Origin: CAVSWT01 sp963782985
Lineage (GTDB): Bacteria > Bacteroidota > Ignavibacteria > Ignavibacteriales > Ignavibacteriaceae
NCBI GenBank assembly: GCA_963782985.1
Contig: CAWALU010000014.1
Coordinates: 310,001 to 374,000, forward strand
Direction: 5' to 3'
DNA: 64,000 nucleotides
A program made the position numbers and the translations under genes. The notes under the pieces are model-generated. The model was not told where the DNA came from. It made no database searches and saw nothing but the letters and a program-made list of their open reading frames with translations. This document shows, in pieces, positions 42,623-50,096 of the stretch (position 1 is its first letter; each line of letters opens with the position of its first letter).

Positions 42623-44482
42623 ATGAAAACACTTTTACTCTTTTTAATCCTAATATCATCTATCAATTTCCCTCAAATAAAATTTAGCGCAAATTTTGAG
42701 AGCGGTAATTTATTAAGCGCATCAACAACCGATTCAATTAATTACGCGGTTAAAAGCAGAGAAGATATCGGGAGTCGCTGGTTTTATTTTATGATTTCCG
42801 GCGTGAAGAATAAATTTATAAAAGTTACCGTCTCCAACAGCGATGTAACGCGTGCAGTTTATTCATACGATAATATAAATTTTACCCGCTTCAGCGCCGC
42901 TGAAAGTCCGGCGGTAAATGTCTTCCAAAAAACTTTTGAAAACGATTCCGTATATGTGGCTTATTACGCTCCCTACACTTTTTCTTATTTGATGAAAAGA
43001 ATTAATAAGTGGAACGAAAGTGAATTTGTAAAAGTTGATACGCTTGGTTTTACTCCTAAAAATCTTCCCATGCAGGAAATCATTTTAACTGATTTTACAG
43101 TGCCCGATAGTTTAAAATATTCTGTGTGGATTCATGCAAGAACGCATCCCGGCGAGACTCCCAGCTCATTTCACTTTGATGGAATTGTTGAAACGCTTCT
43201 TAAAAATGATGATGTAATTAATTTTTACCGGAAGAATATTGTTTTTCATTTAATACCATTTGATAACCCCGATGGAGTTTACTATGGACGCTCGCGGACT
43301 AATTACGCCAATATTGATTTAGAACGCGATTGGAATTTTGATTCGCTTCATACTACAAAAGAAATTTCAATTATAAAGAGCAGATTAGCGGAGATTAATT
43401 CGGCAAATGTGGTTAAAGTTTTTCTTAATCTTCATTCGCAGGCTGCTTCCTACTGTACTTTTTGGATTCATACATCAACTTCTACATCTATTAATTATTA
43501 TACGAGAGAGCATCAATTTACAAATTTAAATGTTTCTGATATCCCCTACTTTGCAATGAACGATTATAGTTTTTCTAATTTGCAGCCTTACTTTCCCGAA
43601 GGCTGGCTGTGGAATAATTACGGCGACAACATTATGGCCCTGACGTATGAAACTCCTTATGATCAATACTCAAACGGCGCCTGGGTAACGAATGAAAACT
43701 TAGCCGAACTTGGAGAAAGAACTGTTTTCTCAATTGCAGAATATTTGAAACTCTCTTATCCCAAATATATTATTTTGGATAATGATGATGCGCAACTTAT
43801 CGGAAATTGGACGACTGATTCATCGGGATTACTTTTTTACGGAAATAATTTTGTTACTGCTGAAGGCGGTTTTGGAAATAATAAAATTGAATATGAAACT
43901 GAAACTTTGGAACCGGGTAATTATGATGTTTGGGGATGGTATCCATCTAATTCAAGTTTATCAAGTAATTCAAAATTTAGGATCTCCGCAAGTGAAAATA
44001 TTGAAGTAATAAAGTCTCAAAAAACTGACGGCGGGCAATGGAATTATTTAGCTGACGCAAGTCTTAATCAAGAGGAAAAAATTTTTATAAGTTTAGACGA
44101 CAATGCTAATGGTAAAGTTGCCGCAGACGCTTTTAGAATAATTTACAATTCACCCATTAGTTCTGTTAAAGAAAATATTCAGCCGAAAGATTTTGTATTA
44201 TTTCAAAATTATCCTAATCCATTTAATCCTTCAACAACAATTAGATACACTGCCCCTCCAAACCTCCCCAAAGGGGAAGCTTTAATACAGCTTAAAATTT
44301 ATGATGTGCTTGGAAATGAAATTGCGGTTCTCGTAAATGAACAGCAGCAGCCGGGAACTTATGAAGTAAATTTTAACGCCTCTAATCTCGCAAGCGGAGT
44401 TTATTTTTATCGATTGACTATTATTGGTTCCAATCAAAATAAAAATTTAACTCAAACTAAAAAATTGTTGTTCTTAAAATAA
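42623..44482 (+). CDS. Secreted M14 zinc carboxypeptidase with golvesin-like and T9SS sorting domains
   Basis: A 619-residue exported protein. After the signal peptide (residues 1-17, ending INFPQ) comes an N-terminal region, then an M14 domain. WIHARTHPGETPSSFHFDG holds the zinc His and Glu, DNPDGVYYGRSRTNYANIDL the substrate Arg and Asn, and LNLHSQA the third zinc ligand. The region of about 380-510 (YILDNDDAQLIGNW and AADAFRIIYN) resembles golvesin-type carbohydrate-binding domains. The C-terminal 90 residues are a type A sorting domain (LFQNYPNPFNPSTTIRY). The enzyme probably trims peptides or proteins at the cell surface after T9SS export. An odd insert, APPNLPKGEAL, lies within the sorting domain. 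Confidence 0.87.
   Translation: MKTLLLFLILISSINFPQIKFSANFESGNLLSASTTDSINYAVKSREDIGSRWFYFMISGVKNKFIKVTVSNSDVTRAVYSYDNINFTRFSAAESPAVNVFQKTFENDSVYVAYYAPYTFSYLMKRINKWNESEFVKVDTLGFTPKNLPMQEIILTDFTVPDSLKYSVWIHARTHPGETPSSFHFDGIVETLLKNDDVINFYRKNIVFHLIPFDNPDGVYYGRSRTNYANIDLERDWNFDSLHTTKEISIIKSRLAEINSANVVKVFLNLHSQAASYCTFWIHTSTSTSINYYTREHQFTNLNVSDIPYFAMNDYSFSNLQPYFPEGWLWNNYGDNIMALTYETPYDQYSNGAWVTNENLAELGERTVFSIAEYLKLSYPKYIILDNDDAQLIGNWTTDSSGLLFYGNNFVTAEGGFGNNKIEYETETLEPGNYDVWGWYPSNSSLSSNSKFRISASENIEVIKSQKTDGGQWNYLADASLNQEEKIFISLDDNANGKVAADAFRIIYNSPISSVKENIQPKDFVLFQNYPNPFNPSTTIRYTAPPNLPKGEALIQLKIYDVLGNEIAVLVNEQQQPGTYEVNFNASNLASGVYFYRLTIIGSNQNKNLTQTKKLLFLK
44253..44280 (+). repeat. Palindromic in-frame insert inside the sorting domain
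   Basis: CCCCTCCAAACCTCCCCAAA plus GGGGAAGC forms an almost perfect inverted repeat (CTCCCC/GGGGA) in otherwise AT-rich coding DNA. It is read as APPNLPKGEAL between IRYT and IQLKIYDVLG, where the sorting domain at 31924-32183 has only about ten unrelated residues. It looks like a mobile palindromic unit inserted in frame. No second copy was recognised in this window. Confidence 0.5.
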
Positions 44483-44500
44483 AATTGGATTAATTAGATT

Positions 44501-44549
44501 TAAAATGAAAAGAGAGAAATCTATAATAATGATTATAAAATTTCTCTCT
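44501..44549 (-). terminator. Probable terminator of the 44588-44842 gene
   Basis: A perfect inverted repeat, AGAGAGAAAT at 44511-44520 and ATTTCTCTCT at 44540-44549, lies 39 bases after the stop codon. On the minus strand it is followed by TTTCATTTT. Confidence 0.6.
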
Positions 44550-44587
44550 CGTACCGAGTCTATGGATTTCTTCCAAAAAATTTGCGG

Positions 44588-44842
44588 TTAATGGTTTCGT
44601 AACGCTTTTATCAACTCGCCTTTATTCATATTTGATCTTCCGTCAATTCCAACCTTTTTAGCTTTATCGTAAAGCTGGTCTTTAGTCCATTCTTCGTACT
44701 TATCTGCTTTGCCCCCTTTTTTGCTGGTCTTTTTTGTGGGCGAATTTGCAATGCGCGCCGCTTTTTCTTTGCTCATTCCCTTCTTCTTTAGCTCTTCATA
44801 TTGTTTTTTATTTTTAATACTGTTCATTCTTTTGTTAGGCAT
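44588..44842 (-). CDS. Small basic protein with Rho-N/SAP-like C-terminal motif
   Basis: An 84-residue, Lys-rich protein. The N-terminal half (MNSIKNKKQYEELKKKGMSK, then EKAARIANSP) has the form of DUF7218-type stress proteins. The end, EEWTKDQLYDKAKKVGIDGR followed by SNMNKGELIKALR, resembles the Rho termination factor N-terminal/SAP helix pair that binds nucleic acid. Binding of DNA or RNA is inferred from that resemblance and from its charge. It lies downstream of csbD-like gene 44915-45124 with a terminator between them. Confidence 0.72.
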   Translation of the reverse strand: MPNKRMNSIKNKKQYEELKKKGMSKEKAARIANSPTKKTSKKGGKADKYEEWTKDQLYDKAKKVGIDGRSNMNKGELIKALRNH

Positions 44843-44863
44843 AAACTCCTCCCTAATCTGTTT

Positions 44864-44900
44864 AAAAATAAAAAAGGCATATAAATATTTATATGCCTTT
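44864..44900 (-). terminator. Rho-independent terminator of the CsbD-like gene
   Basis: On the minus strand, AAAGGCATATAAATATTTATATGCCTTT (44873-44900) is a perfect palindrome with a long stem, followed by TTTATTTTTAAA. It ends 15 bases after the stop codon of the 44915-45124 gene. Confidence 0.85.
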
Positions 44901-44914
44901 ACAAGTTATGATTT

Positions 44915-45124
44915 TTAACTACGTGAAGAATTATTATCATTTATACTATTGATATACTTAGTAATCTCTTCACGAGATTGCCCTGTTTTTTTCTGAATAT
45001 TACCGAGCAACTGGTCTTCTTTTCCTTCTGCATAGGTTAAATCATCGTCAGTTAAATTTCCCCACTTTGATTTTATCTTACCTTTAACTTCATTCCAGTT
45101 ACCTTTTATTTCTAATTTATCCAT
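44915..45124 (-). CDS. CsbD-family stress response protein
   Basis: A 69-residue hydrophilic protein. IKGNWNEVKGKIKSKWGNLT and DDDLTYAEGKEDQLLGNIQK are the CsbD signature. In Bacillus csbD is induced by sigma-B stress, but the molecular role is unknown. GGAGGA lies four bases before the ATG, giving a strong ribosome site. It is flanked by a terminator and is probably transcribed alone, as stress genes often are. Confidence 0.9.
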   Translation of the reverse strand: MDKLEIKGNWNEVKGKIKSKWGNLTDDDLTYAEGKEDQLLGNIQKKTGQSREEITKYINSINDNNSSRS

Positions 45125-45245
45125 CGTGTCCTCCGAATGTATTGTTATTATAATTTTTCTTACATCTCCAAAATAATAATATTACATTCATACGAAATAA
45201 GTCTTATCACACTCTACCATGTATTTAATTAAAATCACAAATTTT

Positions 45246-47147
45246 TCAGAAAGTATCCTTGTTAAGGAGAAAAATATTGTTGCTCCTATCCACATCGGGA
45301 TAGTCTCTGTTTCCAAGCTCTATTTTAATAACGTTAGAATCTATTTTTTTATTGATGATAAAATTATTATTGCCATTCTTCCAAACTCCTGGGGAAGCAT
45401 TAACAGACAAAGTATCCTCTTCAGTAATAATTTTCATATGAATGGGAGCCGGAAGCTCCCCCTTATTCTCAATTTCAACCTTCAAATTACCTTCAGAATA
45501 ACCCGCTGATTTTATTGCAAGATCAACTACTCCTCTTTCAAAAAACCACGGAATCCAGATCCAGCTTAAATCTTCTCCGGCAGAATTATTAAAACTGAAA
45601 AAGAAATCGTACGGCATGGGATGTTTGCCGTTCCAGCTATTCATAAAATTATGCAGTGATTCATTAAATTTTTCCTCGCCTAAATAATCGGCAAGTGCAT
45701 CATAAGCCGCCGCCGGCCTATTGTATGAGGCGTTGCGGTAATCTCTATAAATACCCATTAGAATTGTAGGTACCATCATCGGCATTTCAGTTTCATTTCC
45801 CATAATACTTTCGTACATAGCAAACCTTCTTGTCCGCGGGTGATAATTCGGATCGGCGGATTCCTGATAACCTAAAGGTAAAAATACCGCCATTCCTTCA
45901 TCCATCCAGGCATATTTTTTTTCATTTGTTCCCATATAAAATGGAAAATATTGATGCGTTATTTCATGCGACGTTAATTGCGCCGCGCCGCCGTAGCTTG
46001 ACGCCGAGCCGTCGTTCACCATCATTGGATATTCCATCCCATCATCTCCGTTGAAAACTGTTTGGGATGGATAAGGGAATGGAACTCCGGGACGATTTTT
46101 CGAAAGATAACTTATTGCGTCTTTTGCAATTTGAGCGACTTCATAAAAATCTTTTGACTTTTTATTATAGGCGGCTGCAATGTAAACTCTTCTGCCCGTT
46201 TTTTCATCAACCAATAAACTTGTAGCGTCCCACAAATAATGATCGCTTAACGCGAAAGCAAAATCAGTAACATGTTTTGCGGAGTAACGCCAGGAGTTTA
46301 TTGATTTAGCTGAGTTGAAAATGTTTCCTTCTTTCACATCATTGCTGTCAATTATATTTATTATTTGATCTGATTGATGAGCTTCGTTAAAGCGTTTTAA
46401 ATATTTGGGATTAAGAATTTCATTACCGTTCTGCAACTCGCCGGTTGACCAAACTGCGAAATTATTTGGAACTTCTATCTCAACGTCAAAATTTGAAAAG
46501 TCATTATAAAATTCCTGAAGTCCAGAGTAGGGATAAATATCCCAGCCGTCAATATCATCATACACAGCTATTTGCGGATACCAATAAGCAATTAAAAAAG
46601 TTGTGGAATCATAAGTTCCCATTCTTATATTACTGCCGTGGGGAATTGTAAAATGCCAATCAATTTCAAAATTTAATTTTTGATTAGGGTTTAAATTATC
46701 TTTTAAATTTAAAGTTTGAATGGTTCCCCCCGCAACTGAAAATGAATCTAAATTAAAATGCTTGCCGTTGATTTTAAATTTATCAAAAACAATCCCGTCA
46801 GTAATAGCTTCCTTTTTTAAATTTGAATATCTAGCTGAACCAATTTTATTTATGTTTTGATACAACCGAAGCACAATTGTTTTTAAAGTATCGGGGCTGT
46901 TGTTAGAATAAATAATTTTTTCAGAGCCATTTACCAATTTAGATTTTGTATCAACGTTTACTTTAATTTTATAGTCGGATGAATTTATCCAATAGTTCGC
47001 GCCGGGTTTTCCGTCAAGCGAGCGGGTTCCCTTTTCATAAGCCCGCTGTATGTTTGTTGGTATGTATAATTTGGATTGAGAAAATATTATCGCCGATGGA
47101 AAAATAATGAATACAAAAACTGCAATGCTGAAAATTATTTTTTTCAT
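45246..47147 (-). CDS. Exported M1-family metallopeptidase
   Basis: A 633-residue secreted protein with a signal peptide ending about residue 24 (IIFSQS). The central domain has NGDDGMEYPMMV, the GxMEYP-like exopeptidase motif. TSHEITHQYFPFYMG is the HExxH zinc site and WMDEGMAVFLPLG holds the third ligand Glu. The N-terminal beta domain begins YWINSSDYKIKVNVDTKSKL. Enzymes of this family cleave N-terminal residues from peptides. The C-terminus ends in a beta-rich domain without a T9SS signal, so it may stay in the periplasm. It precedes nothing on the same strand within 80 bases except csbD. Confidence 0.92.
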   Translation of the reverse strand: MKKIIFSIAVFVFIIFPSAIIFSQSKLYIPTNIQRAYEKGTRSLDGKPGANYWINSSDYKIKVNVDTKSKLVNGSEKIIYSNNSPDTLKTIVLRLYQNINKIGSARYSNLKKEAITDGIVFDKFKINGKHFNLDSFSVAGGTIQTLNLKDNLNPNQKLNFEIDWHFTIPHGSNIRMGTYDSTTFLIAYWYPQIAVYDDIDGWDIYPYSGLQEFYNDFSNFDVEIEVPNNFAVWSTGELQNGNEILNPKYLKRFNEAHQSDQIINIIDSNDVKEGNIFNSAKSINSWRYSAKHVTDFAFALSDHYLWDATSLLVDEKTGRRVYIAAAYNKKSKDFYEVAQIAKDAISYLSKNRPGVPFPYPSQTVFNGDDGMEYPMMVNDGSASSYGGAAQLTSHEITHQYFPFYMGTNEKKYAWMDEGMAVFLPLGYQESADPNYHPRTRRFAMYESIMGNETEMPMMVPTILMGIYRDYRNASYNRPAAAYDALADYLGEEKFNESLHNFMNSWNGKHPMPYDFFFSFNNSAGEDLSWIWIPWFFERGVVDLAIKSAGYSEGNLKVEIENKGELPAPIHMKIITEEDTLSVNASPGVWKNGNNNFIINKKIDSNVIKIELGNRDYPDVDRSNNIFLLNKDTF

Positions 47148-47170
47148 TTTCTGTAACCTTTGAAATAAAA

Positions 47171-48202
47171 TTATTTATCAAATAATGATTCCCCTTGGTT
47201 CCCTTCAAACTTTACCTTCCCAAATCTTTTGTAAGCAAGATGGGTTGCTTCCCTACCTCTTGGGGTACGTTGTATAAATCCCTGCTGAATTAAAAATGGT
47301 TCATAAACTTCTTCAATAGTTCCGGGGTCTTCATTAACCGCTACTGCAAGCGTTCCTAAGCCGACAGGTCCGCCCTTATATTTTTCAATGATTGTTAAAA
47401 TTATATCTTTATCCATTTCATCCAAACCGAACTCATCAACTTCCAAAGCTTTCAAAGCTGTTTTGGCAATGGTAACATCAATCGTTTTTTTATCTTCATA
47501 ATCCGCAAAATCTCGGGTGCGTCTTAAAAGTCTGTTTGCAATTCTCGGCGTTCCCCTGGAGCGTTTAGCAATTTCCAGCGAAGCGTCTTTATCAATTTTA
47601 ACATTAAGAATAAGAGATGAGCGTGAAATAATTTTATCAAGAATGCTAGCGTCATAATAATCAAATCTAAATTTTATTCCGAAACGATCACGCAAAGGCG
47701 AGGTAAGCATTCCTGCTCTTGTGGTTGCGCCCACTAAAGTATATTGCGGTAATTTTATTTGCACCGTTCTTGCATTGGGTCCGCTGTCAATCATTATATC
47801 TAATTTATAATCTTCCATCGCTGAATAAAGATATTCTTCAACCACCGGACTTAGGCGGTGGATTTCATCTATAAACAAAACAGAATTTTCTTCAAGATTT
47901 GTCAAAAGTCCAGCAAGATCGCCGGGCTTTTCTAAAACAGGTCCGGAAGTAATTTTTAATTTTACTCCCATCTCTTTTGCGATGATGTGCGCAAGCGTTG
48001 TTTTGCCAAGTCCGGGAGGTCCCGTAAGCAGCACATGATCGAGAGCCTCTCGTCTTTTCTTTGCCGCCGAAATAAATACTTTTAAATTGTCCGTAATTTT
48101 TTTCTGACCAAAAAATTCTTGTATTTTCTCGGGACGTAATGTCTGCTCAAAAACTTTTTCTTCGGTTACGGGGTCGGGATTTGTAGAATCAGATTTTCTC
48201 AT
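47171..48202 (-). CDS. ruvB: Holliday junction branch migration DNA helicase RuvB
   Basis: A 343-residue AAA+ ATPase that drives branch migration with RuvA. LLTGPPGLGKTTLAHIIAKE is Walker A, NSVLFIDEIHRLSP is Walker B, and LVGATTRAGMLTSPLRDRFG the sensor and arginine finger region. The C-terminal winged helix ends in GFIQRTPRGREATHLAY. Length is normal. The acyltransferase gene is 16 bases upstream and the peptidase gene 23 bases downstream, on the same strand. No ruvA or ruvC is present. Confidence 0.97.
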   Translation of the reverse strand: MRKSDSTNPDPVTEEKVFEQTLRPEKIQEFFGQKKITDNLKVFISAAKKRREALDHVLLTGPPGLGKTTLAHIIAKEMGVKLKITSGPVLEKPGDLAGLLTNLEENSVLFIDEIHRLSPVVEEYLYSAMEDYKLDIMIDSGPNARTVQIKLPQYTLVGATTRAGMLTSPLRDRFGIKFRFDYYDASILDKIISRSSLILNVKIDKDASLEIAKRSRGTPRIANRLLRRTRDFADYEDKKTIDVTIAKTALKALEVDEFGLDEMDKDIILTIIEKYKGGPVGLGTLAVAVNEDPGTIEEVYEPFLIQQGFIQRTPRGREATHLAYKRFGKVKFEGNQGESLFDK

Positions 48203-48218
48203 TTTCTAATTTTCAGTT

Positions 48219-49313
48219 TTAAGTTACTAATTGTTTGTTTTTAATTTTTAATTTATGAATGATAAGAACCATCGCCGACATTAAAAGGATCATTGTTAGC
48301 GCCGTGGCAAAAGTCTGCCAGGCTGTAAAAGATTTATTAAATAAAATACTTAAGCCGGGGTTCCAGGCGCTTCCATAAAGAATAATAAGATGCACAATAT
48401 AAATTAGCAGCGTATTTCTTCCCACCAAAATTAAAAACCGCGGGATTGATTCCATCGTTAGGGAAATAAAAGACACGAGCGAGTTCATCATCAAAACAAA
48501 TCCAATTCTTTGAAACAAAATACTGTACGATGAAAGCCAGTAAAGACTTTCGTGATAATAATTTTGATAAATTAATTGACTGACTGCAAATGCCGCCATT
48601 AAAATTGCGCCTGTAATGCCAAGCCAAAGACTGAATTTTTTTGTTTTAAAAACTTTAGGATGATTCGCAAGATAGCTGCCTAAAACTCCTCCAAAAATTA
48701 CAAAACCGCACCACGGAAATAAAGGAAACAAGGAGCCGGTTCCGGAATAAAAATATCCCGCTAAAAATCTTGGCAAAAATTGAAGCCAATCTATTTTTTC
48801 AAAAAATGGCGAGACAGCAAAAAATATAATTCCCGCAATTGTAAAAACTGCGTAGTCATTTAGTTTTAATTTTTCAGATATGTAAGCTAGCGTAAGCAGA
48901 AAAAGAATTCCAAATCCTATTGACTGCAAAACATCAACAACAAAAAAGGTGTGCCAGCTTTGCTCGGTAATTTCTGTAAAGCTGATTATAGTCGCTGTGG
49001 GATAACGGAGCAAATACCCCAAACACACTAAAAGCAGAAATCTTTTAATGCCTTTACTAACGCGCGGGTTTATTTCAAACGGCTCTTTGCTTAATCTAAA
49101 TAGATAAGTAAAAACAGTTCCCGCGGTAAACATAAAAATAGGAGCGGTCATTCCGCGCATAAAAAACCAAACTGCAAAAAAAGGATTGCTCATATCTCGA
49201 TATACATTGGATAATAAAACGTCGGTAGTGTGCCCCTGCACCATTTGAAGAACGGCAAAGGCGCGCATTAAATCGATGAAAATAATTCTATTTTTTTTTG
49301 AACTGTGAGTCAA
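48219..49313 (-). CDS. Membrane acyltransferase, DUF1624/HGSNAT-like
   Basis: A 364-residue membrane protein with about ten hydrophobic helices. It begins RIIFIDLMRAFAVLQMVQGH, the pattern of acyltransferase-3 and heparan-alpha-glucosaminide N-acetyltransferase-like (DUF1624) proteins, with the conserved His shortly after. FTAGTVFTYL and VGRNTLLIYIVHLIILYG are also characteristic. It would transfer acetyl groups to an extracytoplasmic acceptor such as a glycan, but the acceptor cannot be read. It starts the acyltransferase-ruvB-peptidase run. Confidence 0.82.
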   Translation of the reverse strand: MTHSSKKNRIIFIDLMRAFAVLQMVQGHTTDVLLSNVYRDMSNPFFAVWFFMRGMTAPIFMFTAGTVFTYLFRLSKEPFEINPRVSKGIKRFLLLVCLGYLLRYPTATIISFTEITEQSWHTFFVVDVLQSIGFGILFLLTLAYISEKLKLNDYAVFTIAGIIFFAVSPFFEKIDWLQFLPRFLAGYFYSGTGSLFPLFPWCGFVIFGGVLGSYLANHPKVFKTKKFSLWLGITGAILMAAFAVSQLIYQNYYHESLYWLSSYSILFQRIGFVLMMNSLVSFISLTMESIPRFLILVGRNTLLIYIVHLIILYGSAWNPGLSILFNKSFTAWQTFATALTMILLMSAMVLIIHKLKIKNKQLVT

Positions 49314-49414
49314 ATTGTTTGTATTAATTATCCAAATAAATTAGATATAAATAAGCGGCTAAAAGATAATGATATGAATGAATAATTAAAATGATTGCAG
49401 AGACTAAAATGCGG

Positions 49415-49510
49415 CAAACCCAATTCCTATAAGACATCATATTTTAATACGCCAACTTAATTTTTCTATACAAGTAAATTCATAAGAAAATCTTTAAGGA
49501 ATTGGGTTTG
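49415..49510. repeat. Long imperfect inverted repeat in an intergenic region
   Basis: CAAACCCAATTCCT (49415-49428) and AGGAATTGGGTTTG (49497-49510) are perfectly complementary over 14 bases and pairing continues inward (TAAGA with TCTTT) after two mismatches. The 96-base unit lies in the 290-base gap between the acyltransferase and hsp20 genes. Neither arm is followed by a T tract. It may be a small RNA, a non-autonomous element or a bidirectional regulatory hairpin. No open frame is seen around it. Confidence 0.5.
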
Positions 49511-49539
49511 TAATTTAATAGCCATTAGTTTTATTTAAA

Positions 49540-49578
49540 ATAAAAAAGCGAGGCTCATACTTAATTAAACCTCGCTTT
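49540..49578 (-). terminator. Rho-independent terminator of the small Hsp20 gene
   Basis: On the minus strand, AAAGCGAGG (49570-49578) and CCTCGCTTT (49545-49553) form a perfect 9-base stem followed by a T-rich tail (TTTTATTTT). It is 25 bases after the stop of the gene at 49604-50002. Confidence 0.85.
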
Positions 49579-49603
49579 AATTTGTTTGTTATACTAATAA
49601 TAA

Positions 49604-50002
49604 TTACTGAATGTTAATATTTCTTGGTTTTAATCTTTCGTGTTTAGGCAGATTAACTACCAATTGTCCATTCTCAAATTTAGCTGAAATTTTTGTTTCA
49701 TCAATGCTGTTAGAAATTTTGAATTTTCTATAATAATTGCCAATTGCATTTTCATTCAAAACATATTTTCTATTTACAGCGTCGTCATAATTAATTTTAC
49801 CAAAAATTACTAATGATTCTTCTTCCAATTTCAGCTTAATATTTTCTTTTGAAACGCCCGGCATATTTGCAACAATTGCAAAATCATCCTGAGTCTCATA
49901 GATATCAACGAAAGGCGCTACTGTGCTTTCATTTTCGAGAACAGATTCCCATTGCTGGGTTTCATTATTCTCAACATTCAATACATCTTTATTATCTTTC
50001 AT
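49604..50002 (-). CDS. Small heat-shock protein Hsp20, first copy
   Basis: A 132-residue alpha-crystallin-type chaperone that holds unfolding proteins for DnaK. FVDIYETQDDFAIVANMPGV and SKENIKLKLEEESLVIFGKI are the core strands; KFKISNSIDETKISAKFENG and QLVVNLPKHERLKPRNINIQ form the C-terminal end, which replaces the usual IxI motif with RNINIQ. It lies downstream of dnaK with a hairpin between, and a second, longer Hsp20 is upstream of dnaK. The three may respond to the same stress. Confidence 0.9.
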   Translation of the reverse strand: MKDNKDVLNVENNETQQWESVLENESTVAPFVDIYETQDDFAIVANMPGVSKENIKLKLEEESLVIFGKINYDDAVNRKYVLNENAIGNYYRKFKISNSIDETKISAKFENGQLVVNLPKHERLKPRNINIQ

Positions 50003-50051
50003 TATTTTTCCTCCAAGTTATTTTTATTTTAATTTTTTGATTTTAACTTCA

Positions 50052-50084
50052 TTTGATAATAAATGCCGGAAAGACTCCGGCATT
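50052..50084 (-). terminator. Probable terminator of dnaK
   Basis: On the minus strand AATGCCGGA (50076-50084) pairs perfectly with TCCGGCATT (50062-50070) over a 5-base loop, and TTATTATC follows. It lies 13 bases after the dnaK stop codon. Confidence 0.75.
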
Positions 50085-50096
50085 ATAATTAATATT

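Noticed and set aside
45219..45509. Small plus-strand frame beside the M1 peptidase
   Set aside because: It overlaps the end of the peptidase gene on the other strand and shows no motif.
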